NCBI GenBank assembly: GCA_019454105.1
Contig: CP075364.1
Location: forward strand, 2,421,362-2,485,361
Source of the DNA: Fimbriimonadaceae bacterium
GTDB taxonomy: Bacteria > Armatimonadota > Fimbriimonadia > Fimbriimonadales > Fimbriimonadaceae
Length of the DNA stretch: 64,000 bases
Direction: 5' to 3'
In this document: positions 51,682 to 60,463 of the stretch, in pieces
Layout: the number at the start of each line of letters is the position of its first letter
Position numbering within the stretch: the first letter of the stretch is position 1
The notes under the pieces: model-generated
The model's database searches: none
Told to the model about the DNA's origin: nothing
Seen by the model: only the letters and a program-made list of their open reading frames with translations
Position numbers and translations under genes: made by a program

Positions 51682-53154
51682 ATGTCCGGCTGGATCGCCG
51701 GAATCGAAACGGAATACGGGCTCGCGGTCGATGGCCGCGGGCCCGAAGACCAAGTGGAGGACGCGACCGCGTTCGTCCGGTCGTTCCCTGGCCCAGCGTT
51801 CTTAGGTTGGGACTCCCGGCACGAGTTCCCGAGAGCCGACCTCCGAGGCTTTACGGTCGAAAGGCTCTCGACCGATCCGATCGACGCCGCCTTCGACGCC
51901 GGTCGCTCCCACGGATCGATCAGCGACATCCGGTCCGACAGGGTCCTGACCAACGGGGCCAGGCTCTACAACGATCACGGGCATCCTGAATACGCGACTC
52001 CAGAGTGCCTCAGCATCCAAGAATTGGTGCTCCACGACCTGGCCGGAGAGACCGTGTTGATGGAATGCGCCAGAGAGTTCGAAAAGACTTACGGGCGGCG
52101 CGCGACGGTCTACAAGAACAACTCTGACGGCCACGGGGCCAGCTATGGAACGCACGAGAGCTACCTGGCTCCACGCGCCTTGGGCTTTGAGACCCTCATG
52201 AGGACCGTCCTTCCTGTCCTTGTCGCCCGCACCCTCTTGTGCGGCGCAGGCAAAGTCGGAAGCGAGGCCGGGCCCTGGTGCGACTACCAACTCTCACAAA
52301 GAGCCGACTTCTTGGTCGAGTCCGCCAATGTCGAGACGCTCTATCGTCGGCCCGTCCTCAACACCCGCGACGAGCCGCACTCCTCGGGACAAGACTGGAT
52401 TCGGCTCCATGTGATCTCAGGAGACGCGAACCGGATCGCCGCGGTGACGGGGCTGAAGGTGGGTTTGGTCAAACTAGCACTAGCTCTGGCGGCCGAGGGG
52501 CGTTGCCCAACTTGGTCTCTTACGGACGCGCCTCGATCTTTCGCCCATGTGAGCAGGACCCTGGACGGGGATGCCCGGATCGAAACCAGCGGCGGATCTT
52601 GGACGACCGCGAGGCATGTCTTGGCAGATCTTTGCGAGAGCGCGTGCCGACACCTTGGCCCTGGAGAACTTCAAGACACGGCCCACCTGGCGGCGGAGCA
52701 ACTGGACTTGTTCGCTAGCGACCGAGACAAGTTTGCAGAGCGTTGCGACTGGGCCGCCAAACTGAAGCTTCTAGATCAGTACCGGGAAGTCACCGGAGCT
52801 GGCTGGCGGGATCCAGGGCTCAAGGCCTGCGACCTTGGCTATCACAACATCGACCCGGCCGAGAGCCTGTTCGACCCTCTGGTCGGTGCCGGAATGATCG
52901 AGGCCCAACCGGATCCAAGCTTCGTCGCCATGAGACGGACGGCAGTCTTTGAACCCACTCGGGCTCGGGCCCGCTCTCTTGCGGTCTCCCAATTCGCAGC
53001 CGATCTGGAGACGGTCTCCTGGGGTGTCCTCGTGTTCAAACACGAAGGCAGCGCCACGCAAGTGCGACTGGCCCCAGAAAAGAGCTATCCTGAGTCACTG
53101 GCGCAAGCCAAAAGCGTAGAATCGTACATCGAACGATTGGAGGCCTTGACGTGA
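51682..53154 (+). CDS. dop: Dop-type depupylase/Pup deamidase
   Basis: 490 aa of the Dop/PafA carboxylate-amine ligase fold. IETEYG at 8-13, NGARLYNDHGHPEY with the catalytic Asp about residue 98, YKNNSDGHGASYGTHESYL, QLSQRADF and NTRDEPH. Two points favour Dop over PafA: an insertion of about 50 residues (roughly 30-80) matching the Dop loop, and DHxHPEY instead of DVGSHPEY. Dop deamidates a C-terminal Gln of Pup and removes Pup from proteins. The gene overlaps pup by GTGA. Confidence 0.9.
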   Translation: MSGWIAGIETEYGLAVDGRGPEDQVEDATAFVRSFPGPAFLGWDSRHEFPRADLRGFTVERLSTDPIDAAFDAGRSHGSISDIRSDRVLTNGARLYNDHGHPEYATPECLSIQELVLHDLAGETVLMECAREFEKTYGRRATVYKNNSDGHGASYGTHESYLAPRALGFETLMRTVLPVLVARTLLCGAGKVGSEAGPWCDYQLSQRADFLVESANVETLYRRPVLNTRDEPHSSGQDWIRLHVISGDANRIAAVTGLKVGLVKLALALAAEGRCPTWSLTDAPRSFAHVSRTLDGDARIETSGGSWTTARHVLADLCESACRHLGPGELQDTAHLAAEQLDLFASDRDKFAERCDWAAKLKLLDQYREVTGAGWRDPGLKACDLGYHNIDPAESLFDPLVGAGMIEAQPDPSFVAMRRTAVFEPTRARARSLAVSQFAADLETVSWGVLVFKHEGSATQVRLAPEKSYPESLAQAKSVESYIERLEALT

Positions 53155-53336
53155 TCATCCGCTCTGACCGAACACTTCGCCGCGAGGCCGACGAGCCGGC
53201 CCGCAAGCCAGGCGAGGACACCGGGCCTGGCAAGCCTGACATCGGCCGGCCCGAAGCCCCTGACGAATTGACCCGAAGGCTTCGGCAGATCGACCCCGAC
53301 AAGGCGACAAGGTACCGACAACGATCCGGCCAATGA
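53151..53336 (+). CDS. pup: Pup-like protein modifier (UBact type)
   Basis: 61 aa from GTG 53151. Disordered, with Pro/Glu/Asp-rich N-terminal half (EDTGPGKPDIGRPEAP), a helix (DELTRRLRQIDPDKATRY) and the end RYRQRSGQ. The final Gly-Gln is the conjugation site: Gln must be deamidated to Glu. RYRQR(S/T)G with Q or E is the signature of UBact, the Pup-like modifier reported from several Gram-negative phyla. It overlaps dop (GTGA) and prcB (ATGA). Targets would be degraded by the proteasome. Confidence 0.92.
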   Translation: MIIRSDRTLRREADEPARKPGEDTGPGKPDIGRPEAPDELTRRLRQIDPDKATRYRQRSGQ

Positions 53337-54085
53337 CACCTGAAGGGCAGCGCACGTTCGCCGAGCTCGTCGGATACTCGCCCGCCCCGGCAGCTTCTTC
53401 CGAGGCTCACGGAACGACTGTGTTGGCAGTCCGATATGACAAGGGCGCGCTTGTCCTGGCCGACCGCCGGGCGACCATGGGCAACCTGGTCATGTTCGAG
53501 AAAGCGGAGAAGATCCTGGCGCTCGACGACACCACGGTCGTCGCCGTCAGCGGCGCCTATGCCCGGTCGCTCGAAGTCGGCCGGTATCTGCGCCACGCTT
53601 TCAAATACTACGAGAGGCTCAACCTGGTCGAAATATCGACAGAAGGGAAGCTGATGGAGATCTCACGGGCGCTGCAGAACAATCTGCCCATGGCTCAAGA
53701 GGGCGGGTTGTTCCTGCCGATCGCGGCTGCCTACGACCGAAAGGCAGGATCTTACGGCGTCTACTTCTTTGACGCGGCCGGGGCCCGGTTTCAATCCGCG
53801 GACTACGCCTGTGCTGGTTCCGGTTCAGAGCGCATCCGTGGCGTCTTTGAGTACGTGATCCGCCAGAAGGGCCCCTGGTCCGCTCGGACTCGCGACGAGG
53901 CCCTCACCGAGGGACTCACGATGCTGGCCATAGCGGCCGAACTCGATTCCGCCACCGGTGGGTTCCAAAAGGCGCCGCCCCTAGTCTTCGACCTCACCGA
54001 TCAAGGCGTCACCGAGGTTGGCCCGGCTGAATTGAAACCCTTGGCGGAGAGCTTGTTGCAAGCCGGATCCGCCCACTGGACTTGA
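53333..54085 (+). CDS. prcB: 20S proteasome beta subunit
   Basis: 250 aa. A 27-residue propeptide ends in HG, and autocleavage exposes Thr28 (TTVLAV). In mature numbering T1, D17 (LADRR) and K33 (EKAEKI) are in place, and SGSERI follows in the nucleophile region, so it should be active. It is the last gene of the cluster; prcA, pafA and the ATPase (mpa/arc) are not here, and the next gene is on the other strand. Confidence 0.94.
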   Translation: MTPEGQRTFAELVGYSPAPAASSEAHGTTVLAVRYDKGALVLADRRATMGNLVMFEKAEKILALDDTTVVAVSGAYARSLEVGRYLRHAFKYYERLNLVEISTEGKLMEISRALQNNLPMAQEGGLFLPIAAAYDRKAGSYGVYFFDAAGARFQSADYACAGSGSERIRGVFEYVIRQKGPWSARTRDEALTEGLTMLAIAAELDSATGGFQKAPPLVFDLTDQGVTEVGPAELKPLAESLLQAGSAHWT

Positions 54086-54104
54086 CCCGGCCTGCAAAGT
54101 GGTC

Positions 54105-54611
54105 TCAGAACCGGTAGCCGATGTAGATTCCGGCGGCTGTGGCACGGGCCCCGCGAGCCGAGTCGCTGTGGGTCAAAGTCCCTTCCGCAAACAGGTTCCG
54201 ACCCAGTTCGACACCGTAGCCGACGCGGCCAGCCAAGACGGTTTGTGACTGATTGATGTCGACGATCGCGATCCCTGCCCCGAAGAACACGTACGAACGC
54301 AGGTCGTCCTCGCCGCGAGGCTTGGCATAAAACCTCTGGTTGAGCATGATCGGGAAAACGTTGCCCTTGGCGCCGCTTCCAGACTTGCCGAACCAGTCGG
54401 CCGAGACGGTCAGTTCCCCGTTGGGAAGCAACGTCGTGTTCGTGAAGTAGTCAACGCCCACGCCGATGTAATTGTTGGCCACATCGCGCATGGCGTTGTT
54501 GATGGGAAAGACCCAACCCAAGCGGACGGCCAGGTTGACCGGTTGCTCGATCCCTTGGGCCGAACCGAAACTAGCGGCACCGACGGCCGCAATCAGCAGA
54601 AGATTCCTCAT
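54105..54611 (-). CDS. Outer-membrane beta-barrel protein
   Basis: 168 aa. Signal peptide MRNLLLIAAVGAASFGSAQ, then alternating amphipathic strands (VNLAVRLGWVFP, ELTVSADWFG, SYVFFGAGIAIVD, AGIYIGYRF) and terminal Phe, the C-terminal beta-signal read by the BAM complex. Too short for a large porin; an eight-stranded barrel is likely. Confirms a diderm envelope. It converges on prcB. Confidence 0.82.
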   Translation of the reverse strand: MRNLLLIAAVGAASFGSAQGIEQPVNLAVRLGWVFPINNAMRDVANNYIGVGVDYFTNTTLLPNGELTVSADWFGKSGSGAKGNVFPIMLNQRFYAKPRGEDDLRSYVFFGAGIAIVDINQSQTVLAGRVGYGVELGRNLFAEGTLTHSDSARGARATAAGIYIGYRF

Positions 54612-54696
54612 TCGTCTCCTCCGTGAGGTCTCACGGGCCTGATCCTGCCAGGCTCCGCCATTCTACTTGGCTCCGGACCATGCATGTCGGCGCCGG

Positions 54697-54702
54697 TAGA
54701 CT
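54697..54702 (+). promoter_or_regulatory. -10 box of glyS
   Basis: TAGACT ends 8 nt before ATG 54711, supporting that start over the in-frame ATG at 54684. Confidence 0.45.
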
Positions 54703-54710
54703 CCCGGGCT

Positions 54711-56780
54711 ATGCCAGACCTTCTCTTTGAGTTGGGATGCGAGGAGCTTCCCGCTTCCCAAGTGCGCGGAGCGGCCCGACAACTCGCGGCCAAAATTGCC
54801 TCCGGCCTCAAAGACGCAGGCATCGACCCCGGACCCCCGACGGTCTACTCGACCCCCCGCAGGCTGATTGTCGGGGTCGACGGTCTGCCCGCCAGACAAC
54901 CCGACCAGGAGAAAGTGTCTCGCGGGCCCGCCGTCAAGGCCGCGTTCGATCCGGAGGGCAAACCCACCAAGGCCCTCGAGGGATTTTGCCGCGGGCAGGG
55001 AGCCGACTTGTCCCAAGTCACGGTCGAAGGTGAGCACGTCTGGCTGAAGTTCACCGTCGCTGGCCGCCCGACCCATGAACTCCTTCCCGAGATCCTTGAA
55101 TCCGCTGTGCGCGGCGTCAACTTTGGCAAGACGATGCGGTGGGGGCACGGTACGCTTCGGTTCTCCCGCCCGATCCGTTGGATCCTGGCCGCGTTCGACG
55201 CTAGCCGAGTGCCGATGCAGATCGAGGGAGTCGCCAGCGGACTCCTCAGCCGTGGCCACCGACACCGCTCGCCTGAACCCTTTGAGGCGACCAGCCTGGA
55301 ACAACTCGTTCAAGGTCTTCGCCAACGATCGGTCGAGCCTGACCCCGATGTTCGGGAACGCGCGATCCGCGAGGGAGCCCGGTCGTGCGCTCAAGGCACG
55401 CCCGATCTCTCCGATTCTCTGGTGGAGGAGAACGCCTTTCTCGGAGAATGGCCCGAACCTCTGCAGGGTGAGTTCCCTGAAGCGTTCCTGGAACTCCCGG
55501 AGCCGGTGTTGGTGACTGTGATGGCCAAGCACGAGCGCTTTTTTCCGGTCCGGGACTCGGGCGGCGCCCTGACCAACCGGTTCGTCTCAGTGCGGCATGG
55601 AGGCGAGGAAGCGGTCGTGCGAGAGGGCAACACCTGGGTGTTGATCGCTCGCTTCAATGACGCTCGGTTCTTTTATGACGACGACTCAAAAGGCTCGCTC
55701 GAGGACTTCTTAGAAAAGACGGCGGGCATGACGTTCCAAGAGAGGCTCGGCACAGTCCGCAGCCGTGCCGACCGTCTCGCAGATCTTGCGGGGTTCGTCG
55801 CCGAATGGGCGGGAGAGGATCTCGCTGTCCAACGTGAAGCGTCACAAGCCGGTCGCTTGGCCAAGGCCGATCTGACCACCGGGGTGGTCGGAGAACTGGA
55901 CGAACTTCAAGGAGTCGTCGGAGGAATTTACGCCCGTCGTGAGGGCCTGCCCGAGGAAGTCGCCGTCGCCATCGAATCCCAGTACGATTTGGCCAGGCTC
56001 AAGTCGCTGGCGGCCAAGGGAATCGGCCCGGCTTTTTGCCTCGGGTTGGCCGACCAGATCGACAAACTCGCCGGTTATCTGGGTGTCGGGTTCGAACCGT
56101 CTGGCACGAGCGACCCCTTTGGCCTTCGACGGGCCGGAACGGTCCTCATCGAGCTGGCTTGGGCCGCGCCGAGAGCCCTGCCTAGTCTTGACCCCCTGTT
56201 CGAGAAAGCCTTGTCAGGCTACTTGGGCCAGGGTGTCTCGGTCGATTCGTCTGCGGCCATGTCCGCCTTGCGACGGCTGTTGCGCGGTCGGTACGAGGCC
56301 CTCCTTGATGACTTTCGCTACGACGTGCGAGACGGGGCCATCGCGTTCGAAGACCGGCTCACGGCTCCCAGGCAAGTGCTCTTCCAAGCCAAGGCGCTCG
56401 CATGCTTGGCCGACGATGCAGATCTGGTGCAGACGGCGACCCGGCCCGCAAACATCGTCGCCGCCGCCCAGAAGAAAGGGCTGGCCCTCGGTTCGGCCTG
56501 GCCGGACCTGAGCGACCTTGAGAGCCCCGAGGGAAGGGCCCTCGCCGAGGCTGTCACGACACACGGGGCCCTGGCGCTTGCCGCCGCTGCCGCCGAGGAC
56601 GTGAGGGCCTTGGCCGACTCTTTCCGCCCTCTTGCTGCACCCATCAATGCCTTCTTCGATTCGACCATGGTCATGGTCGATGAGGCTCGAGTGCGGGACG
56701 CCCGACTCGCCTTGCTAGGCAGGACGGCGGACGTCTTCAGCCTGGCCGGGGACTTTACTCGGCTGGTCGCCGGGGCCTGA
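54711..56780 (+). CDS. glyS: Glycyl-tRNA synthetase beta subunit
   Basis: 689 aa. Starts PDLLFELGCEELPAS, the canonical N-terminus. It contains the HD-like helical region and the C-terminal anticodon-binding part (FFDSTMVMVDE). The beta subunit binds tRNA and needs the catalytic alpha subunit (glyQ), which is not adjacent; in most genomes glyQ precedes glyS. Complete. Confidence 0.94.
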   Translation: MPDLLFELGCEELPASQVRGAARQLAAKIASGLKDAGIDPGPPTVYSTPRRLIVGVDGLPARQPDQEKVSRGPAVKAAFDPEGKPTKALEGFCRGQGADLSQVTVEGEHVWLKFTVAGRPTHELLPEILESAVRGVNFGKTMRWGHGTLRFSRPIRWILAAFDASRVPMQIEGVASGLLSRGHRHRSPEPFEATSLEQLVQGLRQRSVEPDPDVRERAIREGARSCAQGTPDLSDSLVEENAFLGEWPEPLQGEFPEAFLELPEPVLVTVMAKHERFFPVRDSGGALTNRFVSVRHGGEEAVVREGNTWVLIARFNDARFFYDDDSKGSLEDFLEKTAGMTFQERLGTVRSRADRLADLAGFVAEWAGEDLAVQREASQAGRLAKADLTTGVVGELDELQGVVGGIYARREGLPEEVAVAIESQYDLARLKSLAAKGIGPAFCLGLADQIDKLAGYLGVGFEPSGTSDPFGLRRAGTVLIELAWAAPRALPSLDPLFEKALSGYLGQGVSVDSSAAMSALRRLLRGRYEALLDDFRYDVRDGAIAFEDRLTAPRQVLFQAKALACLADDADLVQTATRPANIVAAAQKKGLALGSAWPDLSDLESPEGRALAEAVTTHGALALAAAAAEDVRALADSFRPLAAPINAFFDSTMVMVDEARVRDARLALLGRTADVFSLAGDFTRLVAGA

Positions 56781-56824
56781 ACCTTGTTCGCGTCAGAGGT
56801 ATCCTCCCTGCCGGTTCGCTCTCT

Positions 56825-56842
56825 GCCCCAATTCACCGGGGC
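56825..56842 (+). promoter_or_regulatory. Leader hairpin before rpsF, possible S6 autoregulatory site
   Basis: GCCCC (56825-56829) pairs with GGGGC (56838-56842) around a loop that ends ACC, so CCG straddles the loop and stem. S6:S18-binding rpsF leaders carry a conserved CCG in a bulged hairpin; this is similar but simpler. It lies between TATCCT (56800-56805) and the AAGGGAG ribosome-binding site. Confidence 0.3.
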
Positions 56843-56866
56843 CAGCAACCAAGCCCGAAGGGAGCC

Positions 56867-57166
56867 ATGAACACAAGGAAATACGAAGCCCTCTATATCG
56901 TGCCTGCCGCCATGACTGATGAAGAGGTCAGCAAGGTCGCGGAAAATTTCAAGTCTGTCGTCGAGAAGAACGGCGGAACCGTCGAGTCGGCCGGCAAGTG
57001 GGACAAGCGGAAGCTTGCCTATGAGATCGATGGGCACCGCGAAGGCAACTACATCCTCATGCACTTTGACGCTCCGGCCAGCGTGCCTGCCGAGCTGAGC
57101 CGCCTCATGCGGATCAACGACACTGTGATCCGCCACCGCATCTTCATCCGAGAGGAAGCTTCATGA
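56867..57166 (+). CDS. rpsF: Ribosomal protein S6
   Basis: 99 aa. NTRKYEALYIVPAAMTDEE start, KWDKRKLAYEIDGHREGNYILMHF is the S6 core. AAGGGAG lies just upstream. It overlaps ssb by ATGA; rpsR and rplI, which often follow, are missing. Confidence 0.95.
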   Translation: MNTRKYEALYIVPAAMTDEEVSKVAENFKSVVEKNGGTVESAGKWDKRKLAYEIDGHREGNYILMHFDAPASVPAELSRLMRINDTVIRHRIFIREEAS

Positions 57167-57573
57167 TCAACCGGGTCGTCCTTGTTGGCCGATTGACCCG
57201 AGACCCGGAACTCCGATCGACCAGCACAGGTAAGCAGGTCTGCGACTTCAGTATCGCCGTTCAAAAGAAGTTCAAGCCACAGGACGGATCGCCGGACGCC
57301 GACTTTTTCCGTGTCTCGGCATGGGAAAAGACGGCCGAGTTTGTGGCGAACTACCTGACCAAGGGACGGCTCGTGGCGGTTGACGGCCGCTTGCAGTCCA
57401 GAAAGTTCACCGCCCAGGACGGAAGCAACCGGGAAGTGGTCGAAATCGTCGCCGAAAACGTCCAAGGGCTCGACAGGCCTCGCGAGGACGGCGAGGGCGG
57501 GGGCGGCAGGGCCACTGCAGCGGTCGCAGCCGTACCCGACGAAGACGAGTTCGACCCGTTCGCCAACGACTGA
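57163..57573 (+). CDS. ssb: Single-stranded DNA-binding protein
   Basis: 136 aa. OB fold: INRVVLVGRLTRDPELR, FRVSAWEKTAEFVANYL, VDGRLQSR. A Gly/Ala-rich linker leads to the acidic tip DEDEFDPFAND, the usual tail that recruits partners, though it ends in AND and lacks the final Pro-Phe. Follows rpsF as in many bacteria. Confidence 0.94.
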   Translation: MINRVVLVGRLTRDPELRSTSTGKQVCDFSIAVQKKFKPQDGSPDADFFRVSAWEKTAEFVANYLTKGRLVAVDGRLQSRKFTAQDGSNREVVEIVAENVQGLDRPREDGEGGGGRATAAVAAVPDEDEFDPFAND

Positions 57574-57576
57574 CCC

Positions 57577-58638
57577 ATGCATCCCCTTGACGATCGTTCG
57601 TTTGTGACGCGGCTCGATCCCAAGGGAATGCTGGCCTTTACGGAAGGGTTTCCGGACCAAGTGCGGCGCGCTTGGGAAATCGCCCAAGCGGCCCCGTTGC
57701 CCAAGGGCTCGGCAAAGCCGGACATGGTCGTCCTTACGGGCCTCGGCGGTTCGGCGGCTGGCGGCGACTTCGCACGGGCCTTGTTCGAAGCCCAAGGCTC
57801 GGTTCCGTTCAGTGTCAACCGCGACTACCAATTACCCAACTATGTCGGGCCGGGCACGCTCGTGTTCGCCGTCAGCTACTCGGGCAACACGGAAGAGACA
57901 GTGAGCGCCTACTTGGACGCCAGGCGCCGGGGTTGCCCGATGGTCGTCTGCGCCAGCGGCGGCAAGCTCGCCGAGATGGCCCGCCAAGACGGGTTTCCCT
58001 TGATCCAAGTGCCAGGCGGCCAACCGCCCCGGACCGCTCTCGGCTTCTTGTTCGTTCCGGGAGTCGCCGCTTGTGAGAAGATGGGTTTGCTCCCGGCCCA
58101 ACCTTGGGAAGCTGCCATCGCCCTTCTTGAGGCGTGCGAAAGGGACTGGGGCGTCTCGGCAGAGTTCACGTCGAACCCGGCTAAGCAGTTGGCGCAAGAA
58201 CTCCACGGCAAAGTCTCGGTGATCTATGGCCTGGGCTCATGGCAGGGACTTGTGGCAAACCGGTGGAAGGGCCAGATCAACGAGAACGCCAAGAACATGA
58301 CGTTCGCCAACGTCTTTCCCGAGCTCTGTCACAACGAAATCTTGGGATGGGCGGCGGCCGATCGCCAGGGGGTCTCTGCCTGGGCCACTATCGTCTTAGA
58401 AGACGGCTCGGAGTCGGCCAAGATGAAGAAGCGGGCCGAAGTAGTCAAGCGGCTGACAGCCTCGGTCACGACCTCTTATCGCGTGGCGGCGCAGGGTGAC
58501 TCTTTGCTTGAGAAGCTGCTGTCTCTTACCTACTTTGGAGACTACGTATCGCTTTACCTGGCTGCTTTGAACGGCGTAGACCCGGAGAACATCGACGCGA
58601 TCAACGTTCTCAAGAACGAACTTTCGTCCGTGCCTTAA
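57577..58638 (+). CDS. Bifunctional phosphoglucose/phosphomannose isomerase (SIS family)
   Basis: 353 aa. SIS domain with LTGLGGSAAGGDFA and SYSGNTEETVSAY, then NPAKQLAQELHGKVSVIYG, NENAKNMTFANVFPELCHNEILGW, the Glu/His region typical of the bifunctional PGI/PMI. It interconverts glucose-6-P, fructose-6-P and mannose-6-P and could feed the GDP-mannose branch at 31 kb. It follows ssb by 3 bp and shares TTAA with the kinase stop. Confidence 0.92.
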   Translation: MHPLDDRSFVTRLDPKGMLAFTEGFPDQVRRAWEIAQAAPLPKGSAKPDMVVLTGLGGSAAGGDFARALFEAQGSVPFSVNRDYQLPNYVGPGTLVFAVSYSGNTEETVSAYLDARRRGCPMVVCASGGKLAEMARQDGFPLIQVPGGQPPRTALGFLFVPGVAACEKMGLLPAQPWEAAIALLEACERDWGVSAEFTSNPAKQLAQELHGKVSVIYGLGSWQGLVANRWKGQINENAKNMTFANVFPELCHNEILGWAAADRQGVSAWATIVLEDGSESAKMKKRAEVVKRLTASVTTSYRVAAQGDSLLEKLLSLTYFGDYVSLYLAALNGVDPENIDAINVLKNELSSVP

Positions 58639-60404
58639 GAGTCCATCTCATCGTTTCGGCGCTTGGCCTCTTCGATGTCGAGTTCGATCGGCACTCGGAA
58701 CTTGAAGGTCGAACCCTTGCCGACTTCAGACTCCACCCAGATCTTGCCCAAGTGGACGTCCTCGACCAGGTGCTTGACCAAGAACAATCCCAGCCCTGTT
58801 CCGTAGATCTTCCGGTTGTCCTCGTTGTTAACTCGGTGAAACTTTTCGAAGACCTTGCCCAAATGCTCGGCCGGAATCCCGATGCCTTGGTCTTCCACTC
58901 CAAGCTCGATCTCGTTCCCGTCGACACGGGCATGGACGAGAACGTCTCCGCCCTCCGGCGAATACTTGATCGCGTTGTTGAGCAAGTTGGTCAGGATCTG
59001 GTCGAACTTGTCCTCGTCGCCGATGAGCGATGCGGGAAGGTCGCCCTGAACCTTCTTAAAGACTTTGTGCCGAGTCGAGGCTTGGTTCTGAACCATGACG
59101 ACCTTATCGAGCAAGTCTTCAAGCGAGAACCGAGTGTAGTTCGGCTTCAGGCTCTGACCCGCTTCAATGCGCGCCGTGTTGAGCAAGTCGTCGATCAGTC
59201 GCCGCAAACGATCGCACTCGTGGACGACGATACCGAGGAATTCCTTCTGGTCGTCCTTACTATAGAAGTCACCATCGACGCCTTCGAGTAGGGTCGTGCT
59301 GAAGCCCTTGATCGCTGTGAGAGGCGTCCGCAACTCGTGCGACGCCATCGCGACGAACGAGCTTTTCATCTTGTCAAGGTTCTTTTGATCGGTGATGTCG
59401 TTGAAGATCGTCACGAACCCAAGGGTCTTACCGTCTTCGTTCTTGACGGCCGCACCTTGCACTGTGTAGACCCTCTCCTGACTGTTCCGTTCGACCTCGA
59501 TTTCTATCGGAGGAATGTCGGCCCCCATCAGGCCGCGGTCGAAGAAACTGACGACCTTCGGGGCATCGAGCTTCTCGTCGTATCGCTGGCCGACAATATC
59601 GACCTCCACCCCGAAAATGGAACGGGCGGTCGCGTTCATCTGGCTGATCTTCTTGTCAGGCGAAACGAGGATCAGTCCACTTGTGAGCGACTCGAAGGTC
59701 TGTAAGAGCTCTTCGCGCTCTTCGACCACCTCGCGATAAAGCTGAAGGTTCGCGATGATGGAACTCACGTTCCGCGCCATCCGTTCGAGGAGGCGCACGT
59801 CTTCGTCGTTAAAGTCCTCGCCGTGACGCTTGTTAAAGGCGTGCAGCACCCCGATGGTCGTCCGCTCGGTGACGCGGTTCTCCTCGTCGCGCTTTTCGAT
59901 GATCAGGGGCACCGTGATGCCGTTGTGGACGTGCATCAGGCTGACCATGTCCTTGCGGGTGCGGTCATCGACGGCCGCGTTGTGGAAGATCACGGGCTCT
60001 CCGCCGCGGAAGACCTCGCCGCTCACGCCCTGGGTCGCCCGAACTCGGAAGTGGTCAAGCTTGGTGTCGTCCACGCCATATGCGGGGGGAATGCCGCGCA
60101 GCTCGCCCGACTCGCGGTCATAGAACATGATCACGATCTTCTCGGCCTGAAGGATCATCGCGATCCGCTGGACCAAACGACGGAGGGTGACGTCGCCCTC
60201 TTGGATCGGCGCGACGTCCACGCTCGACTCCATCGGAACGGGACGGGCGCTTCCCGCGTCGGCCCTGCCTGCCTCGCCTGAGCGCAGCCTTTGGTTTTCG
60301 GCTTCAAGCTCGGCAATACGCTGGACGAGGTCTTCGGGGGTCGGCGTTCCGCTCACGGGGGTCATGGGCACGGTCTCGACGATCTTCGTCGCGCGGGATT
60401 CCAT
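58635..60404 (-). CDS. Sensor histidine kinase (GAF-PAS-HisKA-HATPase)
   Basis: 589 aa, soluble. An N-terminal coiled coil (LVQRIAELEAENQRLR), a GAF domain (about 70-235), a PAS domain (about 240-350: LESLTSGLILVSPDKKISQMN-type), then HisKA with ASHELRTPLTAIKG and HATPase with NLLNNAIKYSPEGG, DQGIGIP and GTGLGLFLVKHL. All catalytic boxes are intact. AAAGGAG lies about 10 nt upstream. No response regulator is next to it, so it is an orphan. Confidence 0.95.
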   Translation of the reverse strand: MESRATKIVETVPMTPVSGTPTPEDLVQRIAELEAENQRLRSGEAGRADAGSARPVPMESSVDVAPIQEGDVTLRRLVQRIAMILQAEKIVIMFYDRESGELRGIPPAYGVDDTKLDHFRVRATQGVSGEVFRGGEPVIFHNAAVDDRTRKDMVSLMHVHNGITVPLIIEKRDEENRVTERTTIGVLHAFNKRHGEDFNDEDVRLLERMARNVSSIIANLQLYREVVEEREELLQTFESLTSGLILVSPDKKISQMNATARSIFGVEVDIVGQRYDEKLDAPKVVSFFDRGLMGADIPPIEIEVERNSQERVYTVQGAAVKNEDGKTLGFVTIFNDITDQKNLDKMKSSFVAMASHELRTPLTAIKGFSTTLLEGVDGDFYSKDDQKEFLGIVVHECDRLRRLIDDLLNTARIEAGQSLKPNYTRFSLEDLLDKVVMVQNQASTRHKVFKKVQGDLPASLIGDEDKFDQILTNLLNNAIKYSPEGGDVLVHARVDGNEIELGVEDQGIGIPAEHLGKVFEKFHRVNNEDNRKIYGTGLGLFLVKHLVEDVHLGKIWVESEVGKGSTFKFRVPIELDIEEAKRRNDEMDS

Positions 60405-60463
60405 CTTACCTAGGCTCCTTTCTTCAAGTCGGGCCCGGCCGCCAAGAGATATACTTGACTCAC

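Noticed and set aside
51682-53154. PafA (Pup ligase) as the identity of the 490-aa protein
   Set aside because: The Dop-like insertion and DHGHPEY context favour Dop; the pup end Gln also calls for a deamidase.
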